A stretch of DNA of 64,000 nucleotides from Erythroxylum novogranatense (Eukaryota > Streptophyta > Magnoliopsida > Malpighiales > Erythroxylaceae): assembly GCA_029891385.1 (NCBI GenBank), contig CM057224.1, positions 34,787,005 through 34,851,004 of the forward strand, given 5' to 3'. Made by a program: the position numbers and the translations under genes. The notes beneath the pieces were generated by a model. It did no database searches, was not told the DNA's origin, and worked only from the letters and a program-made list of their open reading frames with translations. The number at the start of each line of letters is the position of its first letter. The stretch's first letter is position 1. Of the stretch, positions 32,849 to 45,352 are shown one piece after another.

Positions 32849-34752
32849 ACGCTACATTTGGTTAATGTCTCCGCGGGTGGAGATAGATAACAAAACACAA
32901 AAATCCAATGCTCAGCAATGTTTGGTTGTTGACAATGCCCATTTTTGTTCTGACGCCAACTAAAAAAAACACAAATTATTTATTCCTTCCAAAACCATGG
33001 CACAACTTTCTTGTGCCTGTCACACAAACAAAACACGCGGACTATTGGACAAAAATACTGTCATATTATTACTAATATTCCAAACATGCCTAAGTGTATA
33101 AATAGCAAAAAAAGAGACCATTCTTCTCATTTCGTCACCAGACACTTTCTCTCTACTACTACCACATCTTCTCCTGTTCGTCTATCTAGCAAGAAACCGG
33201 TCCTTTCTCTAATCTAATCGGCAGTCAAAGGTGAGTTCTTGATTATTATTATTTTTTGCTATTTTCATGTTTGTCAACTTGAAATCTACATGATCCATGT
33301 CATTTTCTTCAATTTTCAATTTTAGTGGTGTCACAGTAAACCCTAATTTTAACAATCAAAGTTTTTGTGTTTTTTTATTTCTATTTTGAGTTTCTTTCTT
33401 TATTTGTGTTTCAAATTTTTGTATGCTTTGTTTTTTTGTATTTTGTATTTTGATTTTTTTGATTATTTTTATATTTGTGTTTTTTTTATTTAACATTTTT
33501 GTTTTATGTTATGAGGATATCCAATGTTTATGATCATTATATTTTGTTATCTTTGCAGACATTTTTTATTTACAAAAATGGATAACAAGGATCATGATGC
33601 TATGTCTAAGTGTCTGAGTTTGTTTGAGCTTTGGAATGGGGAATTGGATTTTATGAGAATGGTCATGTTGTTATGGTTGTATGTATACAAAAAAAACTAA
33701 GTAGGAGTGAAAATGCTATAGGTAGTAGGGCATTGGCATTACCAACTAGGCAAGCTAATATAGATAAGATTTTGAATGAGAGTGATAGGAATAGCCACTG
33801 GGATTTAAGGATAGACTTAAATGCATTTACATTGTTATGTCAAATGCTTCAAGTCCATGGTGGGTTGAGAAATAATGGTCATGTGCCTATTGAAAAAAAA
33901 GTTTTAATCTTCCTAAGAATATTAGCACAAAATGAATCTAATAGAATAGTACAAGTTAGGTTTATGAGGTCAGGAGAAATAATAAGTAAGGTCTTCCATA
34001 CTAATGCCTGAGGATTGCACAGATAATAGATGGAAATGGTTTAAGGTTAGTAAATTTAATTAGTTAAAATAAATTGTCTAATTTCACTTTTTTAAATACT
34101 AAACTAGAACTTTTATTGTTCAAATTTTGTTAAAAGGGCTGCCTTAGTGCTCTAGATGGGATCTATTTAGAAATAATAGTTCCTCATGCAGACAAACCTA
34201 GATACAGAGGTAGGAGAGGGAACATATGCACTAATGTGTCAGGGGTGTGTGATAAGAACTTAAACTTTGTTTATGTTCTTGCTAGATGGGAGGGTTCAGC
34301 ATCTAATTCAAGGGTTCTGCGTGATGCTGTTGCTAGGCCTAATGGACTTCAAGTTCCAAAGGGTATGTAAGATAAGAAATTTTAGAATTTTGTTAATTGT
34401 TTAAAGGTTTGATTAAAACAACAATAATAATAGTGTCATTTGTTTATAGGAAATTACTACTTAATAGATGCAGGTTATACCATTGGTCCTGGCTTTCTTG
34501 CACCTTTTAGAGGCACAAGATATCACATTCAAGAGTGGGCAAGAGATGGAAGGGCACCTAGGAACCCATAAGAGCTCTATAATAAGAGACACTCATTTGC
34601 CAGAAATGTGATTGAACGTGCATTTGGTTTACTAAAAAAAGATGAAAATTCTTAGAAATCTATCTTTTTATCTAGCAACCATTCAGGTGCACATAATTCT
34701 TGCATGCTGCCTTCTGTATAACTTTATTAGGTTACATATGACTTATGATCCA
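32849..34752 (+). mobile_element. PIF/Harbinger DNA transposon, 3' end cut
   Basis: The left end follows the chromovirus RT at ACTTTTTAA (a TTA/TAA-type target) and begins (C)GCTACATTTGGTTAATG, similar in kind to Harbinger TIRs. It contains a 5' leader with an intron (donor AAAG/GTGAG at 33231, acceptor TTTGCAG at 33558) and a transposase gene. At 34753 a gypsy LTR starts and the right TIR is not in the window. A single-gene copy; the second Harbinger (Myb-like) ORF is not seen. Confidence 0.82.
33578..34740 (+). pseudogene. PIF/Harbinger transposase (DDE_Tnp_4)
   Basis: Exons about 33578-34045, 34137-34363 and 34450-34740, with introns 34046-34136 (GTTAGT...AAAAG) and 34364-34449 (GTATGT...TTATAG). 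Exon 1 carries the N-terminal DUF8040-like region (SHWDLRIDLNAFTLLCQML, GGLRNNGHVPIEKKV, RSGEIISKVFH), with a frameshift between ATG 33578 and the main frame (33631) and a TGA at 34009. Exon 2: ALDG (first Asp), KPRYRGRRGNICTNVSGVCD, WEGSASNSRVLRDA. Exon 3: GNYYLIDAGY, GFLAPFRGTRYH, a stop, then RHSFARNVIERAFGLLK (catalytic Glu). The second Asp of DDE, normally in GSAxDSRVL, is Asn. It would cut and paste the transposon; inactive here. Confidence 0.9.
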
Positions 34753-36003
34753 TTTTGGGACCCGATTCCATAACCCAACCCTTTTGCGGATATCATAAGA
34801 CTTGAGCGTATCTTTACTACATCATACATCTTTAATACATTACTTACAACTAAATATCATCATTCATATTTCATTACCCTCAAAACAAAATGGTCTTACA
34901 AGCCATAATACATCATAATCCGAAAATCTCATAATACAAAAGTTACAAGAACTAAAAATTCTCAAAAATGCAACTAAACCCTCCTGGTTACAAAATCTAG
35001 CTTGGAATACAAAAATAGCAAATTCGAAGAATTTTCTTTAGACTCTTGCTCGCTTGACTTCTTAATTATCACCTGAGGAGGGGAGAGAGAGGGGGTGAGC
35101 TTGAAAGCTCGTGGGTAACAGTTTATAATAAAAGAAAGATAAACAAAACTTTTTAAATAATTTCTTCCTTGTCATTTGAAAACGCTTTCATTGAGTTTAA
35201 ACAAAAACACATGTTTCTAAAAAATTCTTATCTTGTCAAGAAATCAAAATCATAACCAACACAATTTATGCATTTATCAACTTATTCAAAAATCATGAAT
35301 GCGTCAACTTGATCAAACATATCATGAGCACATAAGCACATCATAATAGTTTGGGTGGATCCAAACAAAATGTACTACACATTTCCTATACGGGTCCTGC
35401 GTAGCCGTGAACAAAATGTACTATGCAATCTCATGTAATGGTCTTACGTAGCTGTGAACTTATGGGAGTCCGCGAGAGAGCTTCACGCCACTAGTCAGCA
35501 GGCGGGAGAAGCCTTTAGACAAGTGCACTTGACTTTACTTAGGGGACCACCACAAACCCACATAACGCATATTTCATGTCTTGTAAATTTGTTGTCTAAA
35601 TTGGCACTTTTCTTAAAAACTTGCTTTTCACATGCTTGACTTATATCTTGAAAGCCATTCTTGAAAACATGGTTTTATAAACATACATATTTTCCAAAAG
35701 GCATCACTCAAATCATGTAACAAACATATAGCATAATTCACACCCATTTATGAACAATAATGTAGCACTTATGATGCAATTGAAAATCAGAAATCTTCTT
35801 TGATTTAAAGAAAACACTAATAGCTTATTAACTTTATTATAAACATGAAACCCATCTTAGAAATCCTTACTTGTAGACTTGCTCAGAATGTCTCTTCTCT
35901 TTGCAAACAACCTGAGGTCTCTAAAGCTCTTTCCTGTTGTATCTATAATGTGTACTCCATGAGTTGATCTAACTGAAATAGATCTCCTCACCAAAGGAAG
36001 TCC
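34753..36003 (-). repeat. Left LTR copy (R/U5 part)
   Basis: Collinear with 36108-36907 and 39640-40100 at about 95% by eye. Homology stops at GGAAGTCCTT (36003 versus 40098). U3 is absent. Confidence 0.85.
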
Positions 36004-36091
36004 TTTCCACAAATTTTGACATATCATTTCCCTTCTCACTAGTCTACTTGACACCTATTTCAAAAATGCCCATGTAAGATCCTAATACTGG

Positions 36092-36103
36092 GCTCTGATA
36101 TCA
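36092..36103 (-). other. Primer-binding site of the LTR-only derivative
   Basis: GCTCTGATATCA on the + strand, i.e. TGATATCAGAGC on the minus strand: one base from TGGTATCAGAGC and 4 bp from the LTR end at 36108. Confidence 0.8.
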
Positions 36104-36907
36104 CAACTGTTGGGATCCGATTTCAGAACCCAACCCTTTTGTGGATATCATAAGACTTGAGCGTATCTTTACTATATCATACATATTTAATACATTACTT
36201 ACAACTAAATATCATCATTCATGTTTCATTACCCTTAAAACAAAAGGGTCTTACAAGCCATAATACATCATAATCCGAAAATCTCAGAGTACAAAAGTTA
36301 CAAGAACTAAAAATTCTCAAAAATGCAACTAAACCCTCCTGGTTACAAAATCTAGCTTGGAATACAAAAATAGCGAATTCGAAGAATTTTCTTTAGACTC
36401 TTGCTCACTTGACTTCTTAACTATCACCTGAGGAGGGGACAAAGAGGGGGTGAGCTTTAAAGCTCGTGGGTAACAGTTTATAATAAAAGAAAGATAAGCA
36501 AACTTTTGAAATAATTTCTTCCTTATCATTTGAAAACGCTTTCATTGAGTTTAAACAAAAACATATGTTTCTAAAAAATTCTTGTCTTGTCAAGAAATCA
36601 AAATCATAACCAACACAATTTATGCATTTATCAACTTATTCAAAAATCATGAATGCGTCAACTTGATCAAACATATCATGAGCACAGAAGCACATCAGAA
36701 TGATTTGGGTGGATCCAAACAGAACGTATTACACATTTCCTATACAGGTCCTGTGTAGCTGTGAACAGAACGTACTACGCAATCCCATGTAATGGTCTTA
36801 CGTAGCCGTGAACTTGTGGGAGTCCGCGAGGGAGCTCTATGCCACTAGCGGGCAGGTGGGAGAAGCCTTTAAATATGTTCACTTGACTTTACTTAGGGGA
36901 CCACCAC

Positions 36908-39639
36908 TGTTGGATCTTGGTTTTTCTAAATTTTTTTAAATTGCTTAATTGATTAATTATGTTTATTTATTGGTTTAATTTTTTATTTATTTAGAATTGG
37001 AGGGATGAAGAATTGGAATTAGAAAGAAGAGTGGGCTTAGTTAGAATTGAACTAAGTAGGTTAAGTGGTGATTAGAGCCTAAAAGACCAACCGAGGGCAT
37101 AGTTGGAAAGTTATAGTAAGTGGAGGGTAATTTTGGAAGAAAAGGAGTTAATAAAAAGACAAAAATTAAGAGGAGAAGAGGGAATTTCGTGCAAGCCCAA
37201 GGAAAGAGAGAGAAAGGGAAAAAGAGAGAGAAACGTGGGAGAAATAGAGAAGAAGAAGAAGAAATCAAAAATCCAAGGGAAAAGGAAGGAAATTCGTGGG
37301 AAGGAGAAGAGTCAAGGTCCATAAGGTATGTTCTTCATCCTCTCCATGCTTTAGTTAAGAAATAGGTTGTGTTGTGTTGGATGGAGAAACCCTAGAGAGA
37401 GAGAGGGATTTCCTAGAAGAAGAAAAGATGGTGAGATCTTTGGATTTTTTGGGGTTTTTAAGTTAGGTTTTGGGTTTTCTAACCTATATGGACTATGGGT
37501 AGGTTGAATTTGAGTTTAATTAGGGTTAATGTTAGTTTTGTGTGATGATGGAAAATTGGGGATTTTTCAATTGAGTTGAAATTCATGGAATTTTATTTAT
37601 GTTTAGGAAATCAAGAGCTTATCCAAGAGCAAGAGGAAGGAGGCAATTGATTTTGGATTTTCCAATATTGTCATGGTGGGTAATTTATTTATGCTCTTTA
37701 TGTAATGAGCAAAATGCATTGTGTATGCAATATGTGCTAAATGAATTGTTTGAATTTCTATGATGTGGAAATTGCTTTATGTTGTATTCATGTCATGTTA
37801 TGCATTGACTTTTTGATAAGATTGATAGGCCATTGAATTGAATCATGGCATTTTGTATATGAATGATTGAATTGTGAGAATGATTGTCATGCCATTGAAT
37901 TTAAGTCATGTCATTTTGATTAAATGGAAAGAAGGAAAGTATAAAAATATGAATTTATGAATAATTGAACTAAGTATGAGATTTGATTGTGTTTGGGCGA
38001 TAGAGGAACCGTTTTGTTAGTCACGTGCATGTCGACGTTAAGCCTTCTCCCGGTTGTCCGCTTGTGGCCCACGAGATCCGAAAGTGGACTCGTTTCGTTC
38101 ACAGAGTAAACTTCGGTTTCTCTGTTTTGTTCACAGAACCCTCAAGCCAAATTGTGTGTGCATTGGCTTTTTGATGTGTTATATTATGATGTGAATTATG
38201 CGTTATGCTTGAATGAGAAATGACATCAATTGTGTTCATGTTGATGATGTATTGAATTATGAGATTGTGTTTGGGAATTGTGAATGATAAGATTCCTTGT
38301 TTGTCTACATGGATATTTGTTTATGTATGATTGTGTGGCTCATTGTTAATGGCTATGAATAAGTAAACCACTGAGCCGTGTAGCTCAACCCATAAAATTT
38401 TACTCCTCAGGTGCGGATCGAGAAGAGTAACAACCCTTGCAAGGCATTTGGAACACTCCAAGATAGCTAGGAGTCTTTTGTATTTAGTAACATTTGGCTA
38501 GCTTTATAGGCATATTAAACATGAGCATCATTTGTATTTTGTATTAAGTTGATGTATGTGTTGATATGTAAGTAAAGCTTGTTTAAGTATTGTTTTGTTT
38601 TCAAATGAGATTGAGAATTGAGAAACTCATTTTGTATGATTATGTTTCATTAAAGCTTGAGTTTGATGGATGAGTTTATCTTTGGTTGAGAATCCCATTG
38701 TTGCTAGTGTTAGAAGAATATGTTGATTTTGGGAAGGATGTGTGTGATGAATCTTTGGAGTTGAGTTTTAATGATGTTTGTAGTTGTTTAATGGATTTGA
38801 AGTGGTTTTTTGTGGTATTGGAGAAGAATATGAGGTAAGGGGATGTTAAGATGGGTTTAGGAACCTTTGGAGGGGTCTTGGAGGGTGAAAAATTGGTGGT
38901 ACCCGTAGGTTACACGGTCTGCCCGTGTGAATTTCACACGGACCGTGTGATTTTGGGCGCAGTAACACCAATTCACCCGAAGGTTACACGGGCTGACCGT
39001 GTGAATTTCAAACGACCCGTGCTTTTTTATCCCCATAACGACCGAATTTTAAATTTTAGTCTTCATGAAAGTTGTAGCCCAAGATGTCTACTTTCTAACT
39101 GTCCAATAATGAAGTCAATCTGACACCTATAGTGAGAGTTATGGCGTTTACGCCAAAGTATGTTTAGTAAGAATCAGGATATGAACATATCGGATTTGTT
39201 TGGCCATAATTCCTTCGTCCGACCTCCGAATGAGCTGATTATTGAGGCGTTAGATTCCTAACACGTTTTTATACCTCTCCATAAAAAATTGATAGCTTTT
39301 GAAGCTAAATTCAAAAATTTTATGGGAAGGAAGAGAAAGGTCGGCTTGGAGAGCATGATTGGGCCATGAACCTACTTCGATTTCTTAAGCATATCTTGAG
39401 CCATAGGGATCCGATTGAGGTGGTTCTTGTTTCTAAATGAACTAGAGACTAAGAGCTCCATCTTGAAGGAGTCAATTGTGATTTTTTTTTTATTTTGCAA
39501 TTTTGTTGTGTGGGCTCGCCTTTGTGGCTTGAGATGTCATGCGAATGAGAATTCTTCGATGAGGGTCAAAGAGCTTGGAAACACGCTTGTGTTTTTCGAC
39601 TCCGGTGCGATAGTTGGGCTTCAGAAATGGGGCCCAAAA
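36908..39639 (+). mobile_element. Solo gypsy LTR inside the right LTR copy
   Basis: 2732 bp beginning TGTTGGATCTTGG and ending about GGGCCCAAAA, inserted where the left copy reads ACCAC/AAACCCAC. The flanks ACCAC and ACTAA agree poorly (3 of 5). No coding region. Order: AT-rich start, purine-rich leader (37150-37310), donor-like AAGGTATG (37323), the GTCACGTGCATG block (38020-38080), acceptor-like CTCCTCAGGTG (38404), a palindrome cluster (38911-39020), and ATAACTTTT modules on both sides. ORFs 37041-37365 on either strand are composition artefacts. Confidence 0.82.
38911..39020 (+). repeat. Palindrome cluster CACACGG/CCGTGTG in solo LTR
   Basis: TCACACGG-A-CCGTGTGA is a perfect palindrome around one base (38934-38950). 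Related half-sites: TTACACGG..GCCCGTGTGAA (38911-38932), TTACACGGGCTGACCGTGTGAA (38984-39006) and a decayed copy to 39020. Confidence 0.88.
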
Positions 39640-40303
39640 ACTAAAAACCCACATAACACATATATTTTATGTCTTGTAAACTTGTTGCTCAAACTGGCAC
39701 TTTTCTTGAAAACTTGCTTTTTACATGCTTGACGTATATCTTGAAAGCCATTCTTGAAAACATGGTTTTATAAATATGCATATTTTCCAAAAGGCATCAC
39801 TTAAATCATGTAATAAACATATAGAAGAATTCACACCTATTTATGAACAATAATGTAGCACTTATGATGCAATTGAAAATCAGAAAACTTCTTTGATTTA
39901 AAGAAAACAGTAATGGTTTATTAACTTTATTATAAACATGAAACCCACCTTAGAAATCCTTGCTTGTAGACTTGCTTAGAATGTCTCTTCTCTTTGCAAA
40001 CAACCTGAGGTCTCTAAGGTTTTTTCCTGTTGTATCTATAATGTGTACTCCGTGCTGATCTAACTGAAATAGGTCTCTTCACCAAAGGAAGTCCTTGGCT
40101 CAAATGGAAGCTCTTCTCTTCCTCTATTTTTTTCTCTTCTTGAATAACCTCAAAATCTCTCTTATAGGCTAAGGAAATTGAAACCTTAGCTTGGTTTCTC
40201 TTCTCTCTCTCCTTCTATTCTTCTCTTTGTATTTCTCTCTCTTTTTCATGACATTCCCTTTTTCTCTTTCTTTCTCCTTCCCTTATTCGCTTCTGCTTCC
40301 TTC

Positions 40304-40311
40304 CATTTATA
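40304..40311 (-). promoter_or_regulatory. TATA box of the right LTR copy
   Basis: CATTTATA on the + strand (TATAAATG on minus), upstream of a purine-rich leader on the minus strand (40115-40290). Likely promoter of the former element. Confidence 0.55.
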
Positions 40312-41683
40312 GGCAAGACAACACTTCTTCTTCCAATTATGCCCTTCCATTTATGCCATATGTCTAAAGAACGCTTGAATATTCTGACATAACATTTTAT
40401 TCTAAAAGAATCTTCTTTATTGTCTTACATTTCCAATTACACCAAAATCATTCCATTTAGGTCAGTGATTCAAAAGATATACTTCAAATATTTTTGGACT
40501 GCTCTTGTCCAAATCAACATACTATGCACAACTCCTATCAGAAATTTTAAACCCCTTAGAAACTGAATTTAACTTCGACTTCTTCATACCATTTGTAGCT
40601 CCGTGTATCTAGTTTATCTTAAAATAAGAGTTAGTAAAATATTCGATTCCTACTCTTCCAATTGATACCCTTACTTTGGTTCAATATATCCCTTTCAAAT
40701 CAACACCAAGAGCTATGACCTTCAATGGAGACGCAAAAAGAAAATGTTAGGAATCTAAGGGTTCAAGAATCACTTCATTTAAATTTGAAATTTACAACTT
40801 TGAAGAAGACCTTGAGGTCAGATTGTATCATCTGAAGGGTCAAAATCAATCAGACGATAAGATTTGATAAAGCCAAAGGAAAAAGCAGAAGAATGGGAAA
40901 AGACAGAAGAAGTGAGAAAATTGCTATAACTTTCCCAACAAATATCATAATAAGATGTTCTTTATATGGTTCAAAAGAAGATTTTAAGATCTACAACTTT
41001 CATGAAGATCTTGAAGACAGATTCTGTTGGACCCCGATCCTTGAGTGGAAATTAGAAATGTGAGTATGAAAGTAAATGATTGTGTTGGTGTATAAAGTGA
41101 GTTACAAATGTCATTTGTGCCTTAATGAGATATGGGTTTATGTAAGGACAGTGAGTTGAGAAACCCTTAGTATGAATTATGGTCATATATGTGAGATATT
41201 ATGCAAGAGTAAGAGAGGAAATTTGGTAAATGACATGATGCTATTAAATGTAGGAAATCATGTGCATTGAGGTTGAATGTAGAATAAAAATGTATATGCT
41301 GATTTAAGAGAAATTAGGGAATGATTGAAATTGAATTGGCCAAAGTTGCCTTCTTTGAAGTTGTAGCTTGCTCTTTTATCTTTCCAACGAGATCAAGTAT
41401 GTAAGATTTTGAGATCGGAGTTAAGAGTTATAGTTGATACAAGTTATGATGTTATATAAGATTGATGTTAGTGACAGCTTTGATGAATGTTTGAAATTTG
41501 AGATTTTGATGAATCAATTTAGTTGAGATTTGAGAAGTTCATAAATTAAATTCATTGCTTGAATTGTTATGAAGTGTTTAGGCCTTTGAATAAGTAAATA
41601 TGTGGAGATTATAAGTGTATATGATGTTAGTTTGGTTGTGAGAAACATGGGAAAAAGGTTTGAATGGGTTTGGAAAAACCCAT

Positions 41684-41840
41684 GTCTGTTAAACGGACAT
41701 GGGAGTCCGTTTAACGGACAGCCTTGGGTCAAAAGGACCCCTCCCCTTGCTCATGTCCGTTAGGCGACATGTATGTCCGTTTAACGGACATTCTCGTATG
41801 GTTTGGAACATTTTGGGTCGTATGTGTCCGTTAAACGGAC
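41684..41840 (+). repeat. Palindrome cluster GTCCGTTTAACGGAC
   Basis: GTCYGTT(T/A)AACGGAC at 41684-41698, 41705-41719, 41775-41789 and 41826-41840, plus a decayed copy at 41754. Each is a near-perfect inverted repeat GTCCGTT/AACGGAC around one base. Confidence 0.92.
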
Positions 41841-42858
41841 AGCCACGGGTCAACTGGTGAAAAACGCGATTTTGACCATTTTAGAGACCTAATATTGCTT
41901 TGAGGCCTCTAATACGTGTTGTAGATCTTGATGTTATCTTTCCAATGGCATAAGAACGAAGGAATTTGGATATTTTTAGAGAAAGTTATGGAGTTTTCTC
42001 CAAAAGAGTTTCAAACCAATTTAGGGTTTGAACATGTTGAATTGTTTTGATCATAACTCACTTATCCGACCTCGGATTGAGGCGATTCTTGAAGCATTGA
42101 ATTCCTAACACATTTATCCTTCTCTCCATGAAAATTTGAATTATTTTGAGTTGAATTGAAAGAGTTTGATTGAATCTTATGATAATCGGAATGATTTGTC
42201 TCATTCTGATCTTGCTATTTTCCTTCCTCATCCGACCTTGTCAAATCTTTTGCTTATATCTTTTCTGTCCGACATCCGAATGAATTAGTTCTCGAAGCGT
42301 TGGATTCCTAAGACTATGAATTTCATGTTATGTGAAATTTATGAATTTTTAGAGTTTTAATTGAGCAAGATTATTTGAATCAAAGTGAGACAGGAAAGTT
42401 TCTGAACATAGTTCAATATTTTGTGAAATTCGGGATCTGTGGAGATCCGACTGAAGCGATGTTTGAGTCAAAATAAAGTTAAGACATGGGGCTACATTTG
42501 TTATGAAGAAATGAAATTCCAATTTAGCCTTTAAGAATGTTTATTTATGGAAGGAAGTGAATTGCTAGAAAATGTGTTAGCAAATGATGTGTCCGACATG
42601 TTTGGACTATAACTTTTGATATAGTGCTCCGAATTAGATGATTCTTGTGTCATTATGAAATTAAGACATAGAGGAATAATTCTCTAAATGGAGGTTTTGG
42701 CTAATTTCTCCAATTTGATGGTGAAAATAAAGTCCCAAAGTAAGCATGAAATGAAATAAATTCAGGGGCAGTTTTGGAAGTCCACTTAAAGGGTAAGTTT
42801 ATAAGCCTTGCAAGGAGGGGAAACTTAGTCTTTTCTCAATCATTAAATGAACTGGCAC

Positions 42859-42866
42859 TATATAAA
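42859..42866 (+). promoter_or_regulatory. TATA box of the plus-strand LTR
   Basis: TATATAAA followed by GGGG; about 40 bp downstream a purine-rich leader begins (GAGTGAAAGAAACAAAGAGAGG, within 42900-42990). Strong LTR promoter candidate. Confidence 0.65.
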
Positions 42867-43953
42867 GGGGCTGGCTGTGTGTGGAGAAGGGAAGCCCACG
42901 AAAATTGAGTGAAAGAAACAAAGAGAGGATGAGAGAAGACAGAGCATCCAGCGATGGAGAAGAAAGAAGAGAAAGGTATGCTAGGGTTTCGAAAATTTTG
43001 GGGTTCAAGCTTGGTTTTTAATTGATTCATGAAGGAGAAAGATGGAAAATGATGAAAGCTTGCCTTGGGAACCAAGAAATTCGAATTTGGAAGAGGAGAA
43101 GAGGTAATTGTAAATTGGAAGAACAAGGGAACCTATAGACAAGTTGAAGCATTGGACAAGCTTATGGCATGGATTACTTGTAAGGTGGGTAATATGTTTG
43201 TTATATTTCAAGTTTTAAGCTAATTGTAAATTTTGGAAAAGTCAAGAGAGTGTTCATGTTTTATAAGCTTTTGTTTTGGCAAAAGATTGAATCAAGTGAT
43301 TTGGAAAAGATTATGAATTGTTAAGTTCATTGTTCCAAATGGTTTTAAAGAATTTCTATGAATATTTGGAAAAAGTTTTCATGAATGTTTTGGATTGTTA
43401 TCAAACGGATTTTTGAATGATTTAATAAAGATGAAATATTCGTTTGAGTTCTTTGTGTTTAATTGATTGAAATTCAATATGTGAAATTGTGTGCCATGAT
43501 TTTTAAATGATTTGAAATTGTCTAAAGTGTGCATTCCTTGTTTGGGATGATTGAGAATTTTTAACTGAATTATGTGAATTGAGAAGTGATGCTAGAAATG
43601 CATATATATGTCATGCTCATGAAATCAAGTTTTCAAGAATGTGCCATTTGGGCAAAGCAATTTTAAGTGCATGAATTACATGTTATGTGGGTGCGGCATA
43701 GTCCCTCAAGAAACCGTCACGTGCACGTTGACATCATGTGTATAGCCTTCTCCCCGTTGCCCTCAAGTGGCACGGAGTTCCTTTTAGGACTCCCTTATGT
43801 GTATACGACTACACAAGGCCATTTTATGAAATTGTGTAGTTCGTCATGAATTATGGACTTGCCAAACCATTATGATGTGTTATATGGTTTGATGTTGATT
43901 GTTCATGCATTGTGAAAAGAAGAATTTGAGTTTTAAGAGAAATAAGAAATGTA

Positions 43954-44042
43954 AGTACAAGTCGACTTGTACTACTGATAAGTCGACTTGTTCTTGAAAA
44001 GTACCGATAAGTCGACTTGTACATTGGATAAGTCGACTTATT
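43954..44042 (+). repeat. ACAAGTCGACTTGT palindromes at the copia-2 LTR start
   Basis: The first is a perfect 20-bp palindrome with half-site AGTACAAGTC (43954-43973). Three more AAGTCGACTT cores follow, separated by 15-25 bp. The same array, slightly decayed (centre GTCCAC), opens the 3' LTR at 51757-51847. Confidence 0.93.
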
Positions 44043-45292
44043 CAAGGACGGTACTGTTTATTTGTGCCCTAAAGGCAATCCCTTTAGCTGCTTTTATTCA
44101 CAATCGTATGCGGTCGAATGAATAAATAAAGAAAAGGCATAATTCATTAATTTGATGTTCATGAACATTGTTTATGAATTGATTGGATCTTTAATCAGAT
44201 TAATGAAGTCCATGATATATGACATAGCATGAAGGAAATTATGATGTGATCATACTCCGAGATTCCTATCATGTGCAATTATGTCGTTGTCTAAATTCTC
44301 CTAGTCATAGGATTAATGAGACCGACATCATTAATCCGGATAGACTAGCACATGTCATATTCTTTGATTGGATCAAGCAATGGATCTCAGAAACTGTAAA
44401 TATGAGATATTTAGAGTTGACATGTGGATGCTTACTAGCGGTAGTAGGTTCATTGGATGACCTGCCATGAGATCATCACATGGATATCTTATCTAGTGTC
44501 GGTGATAATCTCATCATAGCAATGGTGCAAGTATCTTAGACTTGAGGTACTCAAGGATATCTTGAATACCGATTACGTACTTTGACTCCATTCCTTGTTG
44601 CCTTCGGAGGTAACTCATAGGGTGGTGCTTGGGTACACTTGAGGTATTCGAAGATAATTGAGTAGCCAATAAAGGATTCACCACTTCTGGATTAGCAGAA
44701 GAGATACCCATGGCCTCTTGTCAAGATCATTACTTGTAAATCTCTGGCCAGAGTGAATATGTCATGAAGAGTGTCTTCATGGACATATAGAGTAATGAGT
44801 CCTAGGATTAGATCTGTTATCACTTGGGCTAGACTCAACCTAGTGAGAGTTGACACTTGACCATACTCATAACCAAGTGGGGTATAGGATGGTGAAAGGA
44901 CGAATTGCACGGTAATTGTCTATGGAAGGGTTCGTGATCCGGTTCGTGATGAATACATCAAACCGATTACTTTCCGGTCAATTGGGGGTCATGATGTGTT
45001 GCTAGATACCGCTCATGATTTGCTCAGATTAATTGTTAATCTAAGTGGCCAACATAACCGGGAGCCTAAAGGGTCACACGCTTAAGAGTGTTTCAGAGAA
45101 TCTGTAAAATAGTAATTGGACAGAGTTCCAATTATGGAGAGCATTAGGATTAAATGGATCCCGATGAGATTGGGATATGTCCCGATGAGATCGCGACATC
45201 AATATTGCTAAGAAAGGTTTCAGAGTGTTTCAAGATTTGGGGCCCTAGAGTTTAAGTAGGACCGAATTCCTAGTGTGACCGGACCACTTTAG

Positions 45293-45352
45293 TAATATAT
45301 ATATATATATATATGATTAATTAATTAAATAATTAATATATATATATATATG
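45293..45352 (+). repeat. (AT)n microsatellite in copia-2 LTR
   Basis: TATATATA runs on both sides of ATTAATTAATTAAATAATTAAT; counterpart at 53080-53146 in the 3' LTR with slightly different length. Confidence 0.85.

Larger units (their letters stand above)
34753..41024 (-). mobile_element. LTR-only Ty3/gypsy derivative (two LTR copies and PBS), minus strand
   Basis: Two homologous direct segments: left 34753-36003, right 36108-36907 plus 39640-41024 (interrupted by a solo LTR). Both have left ends of TTGGGA(C/T)CCGATT type. Between them only about 104 bp remain (36004-36107), ending in a minus-strand PBS, TGATATCAGAGC. So the right copy is the 5' LTR, the left is a 3' LTR remnant without its U3, and the coding region is gone. 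Conserved LTR blocks are present in both: CACCTGAGGAGGGGA (35072, 36427) and GGAGAAGCCTTTA...GTGCACTTGAC (35503, 36860). A TATA box lies in the right copy. It truncates the Harbinger element at its left edge. Confidence 0.8.

Noticed and set aside
33011..33217. 68-residue ORF before the Harbinger gene
   Set aside because: Lies in the transposase 5' leader upstream of the intron; no similarity seen.
37041..37365. Overlapping Lys/Glu-rich and Phe/Leu/Ser-rich ORFs on both strands
   Set aside because: Composition effect of the purine-rich LTR leader.
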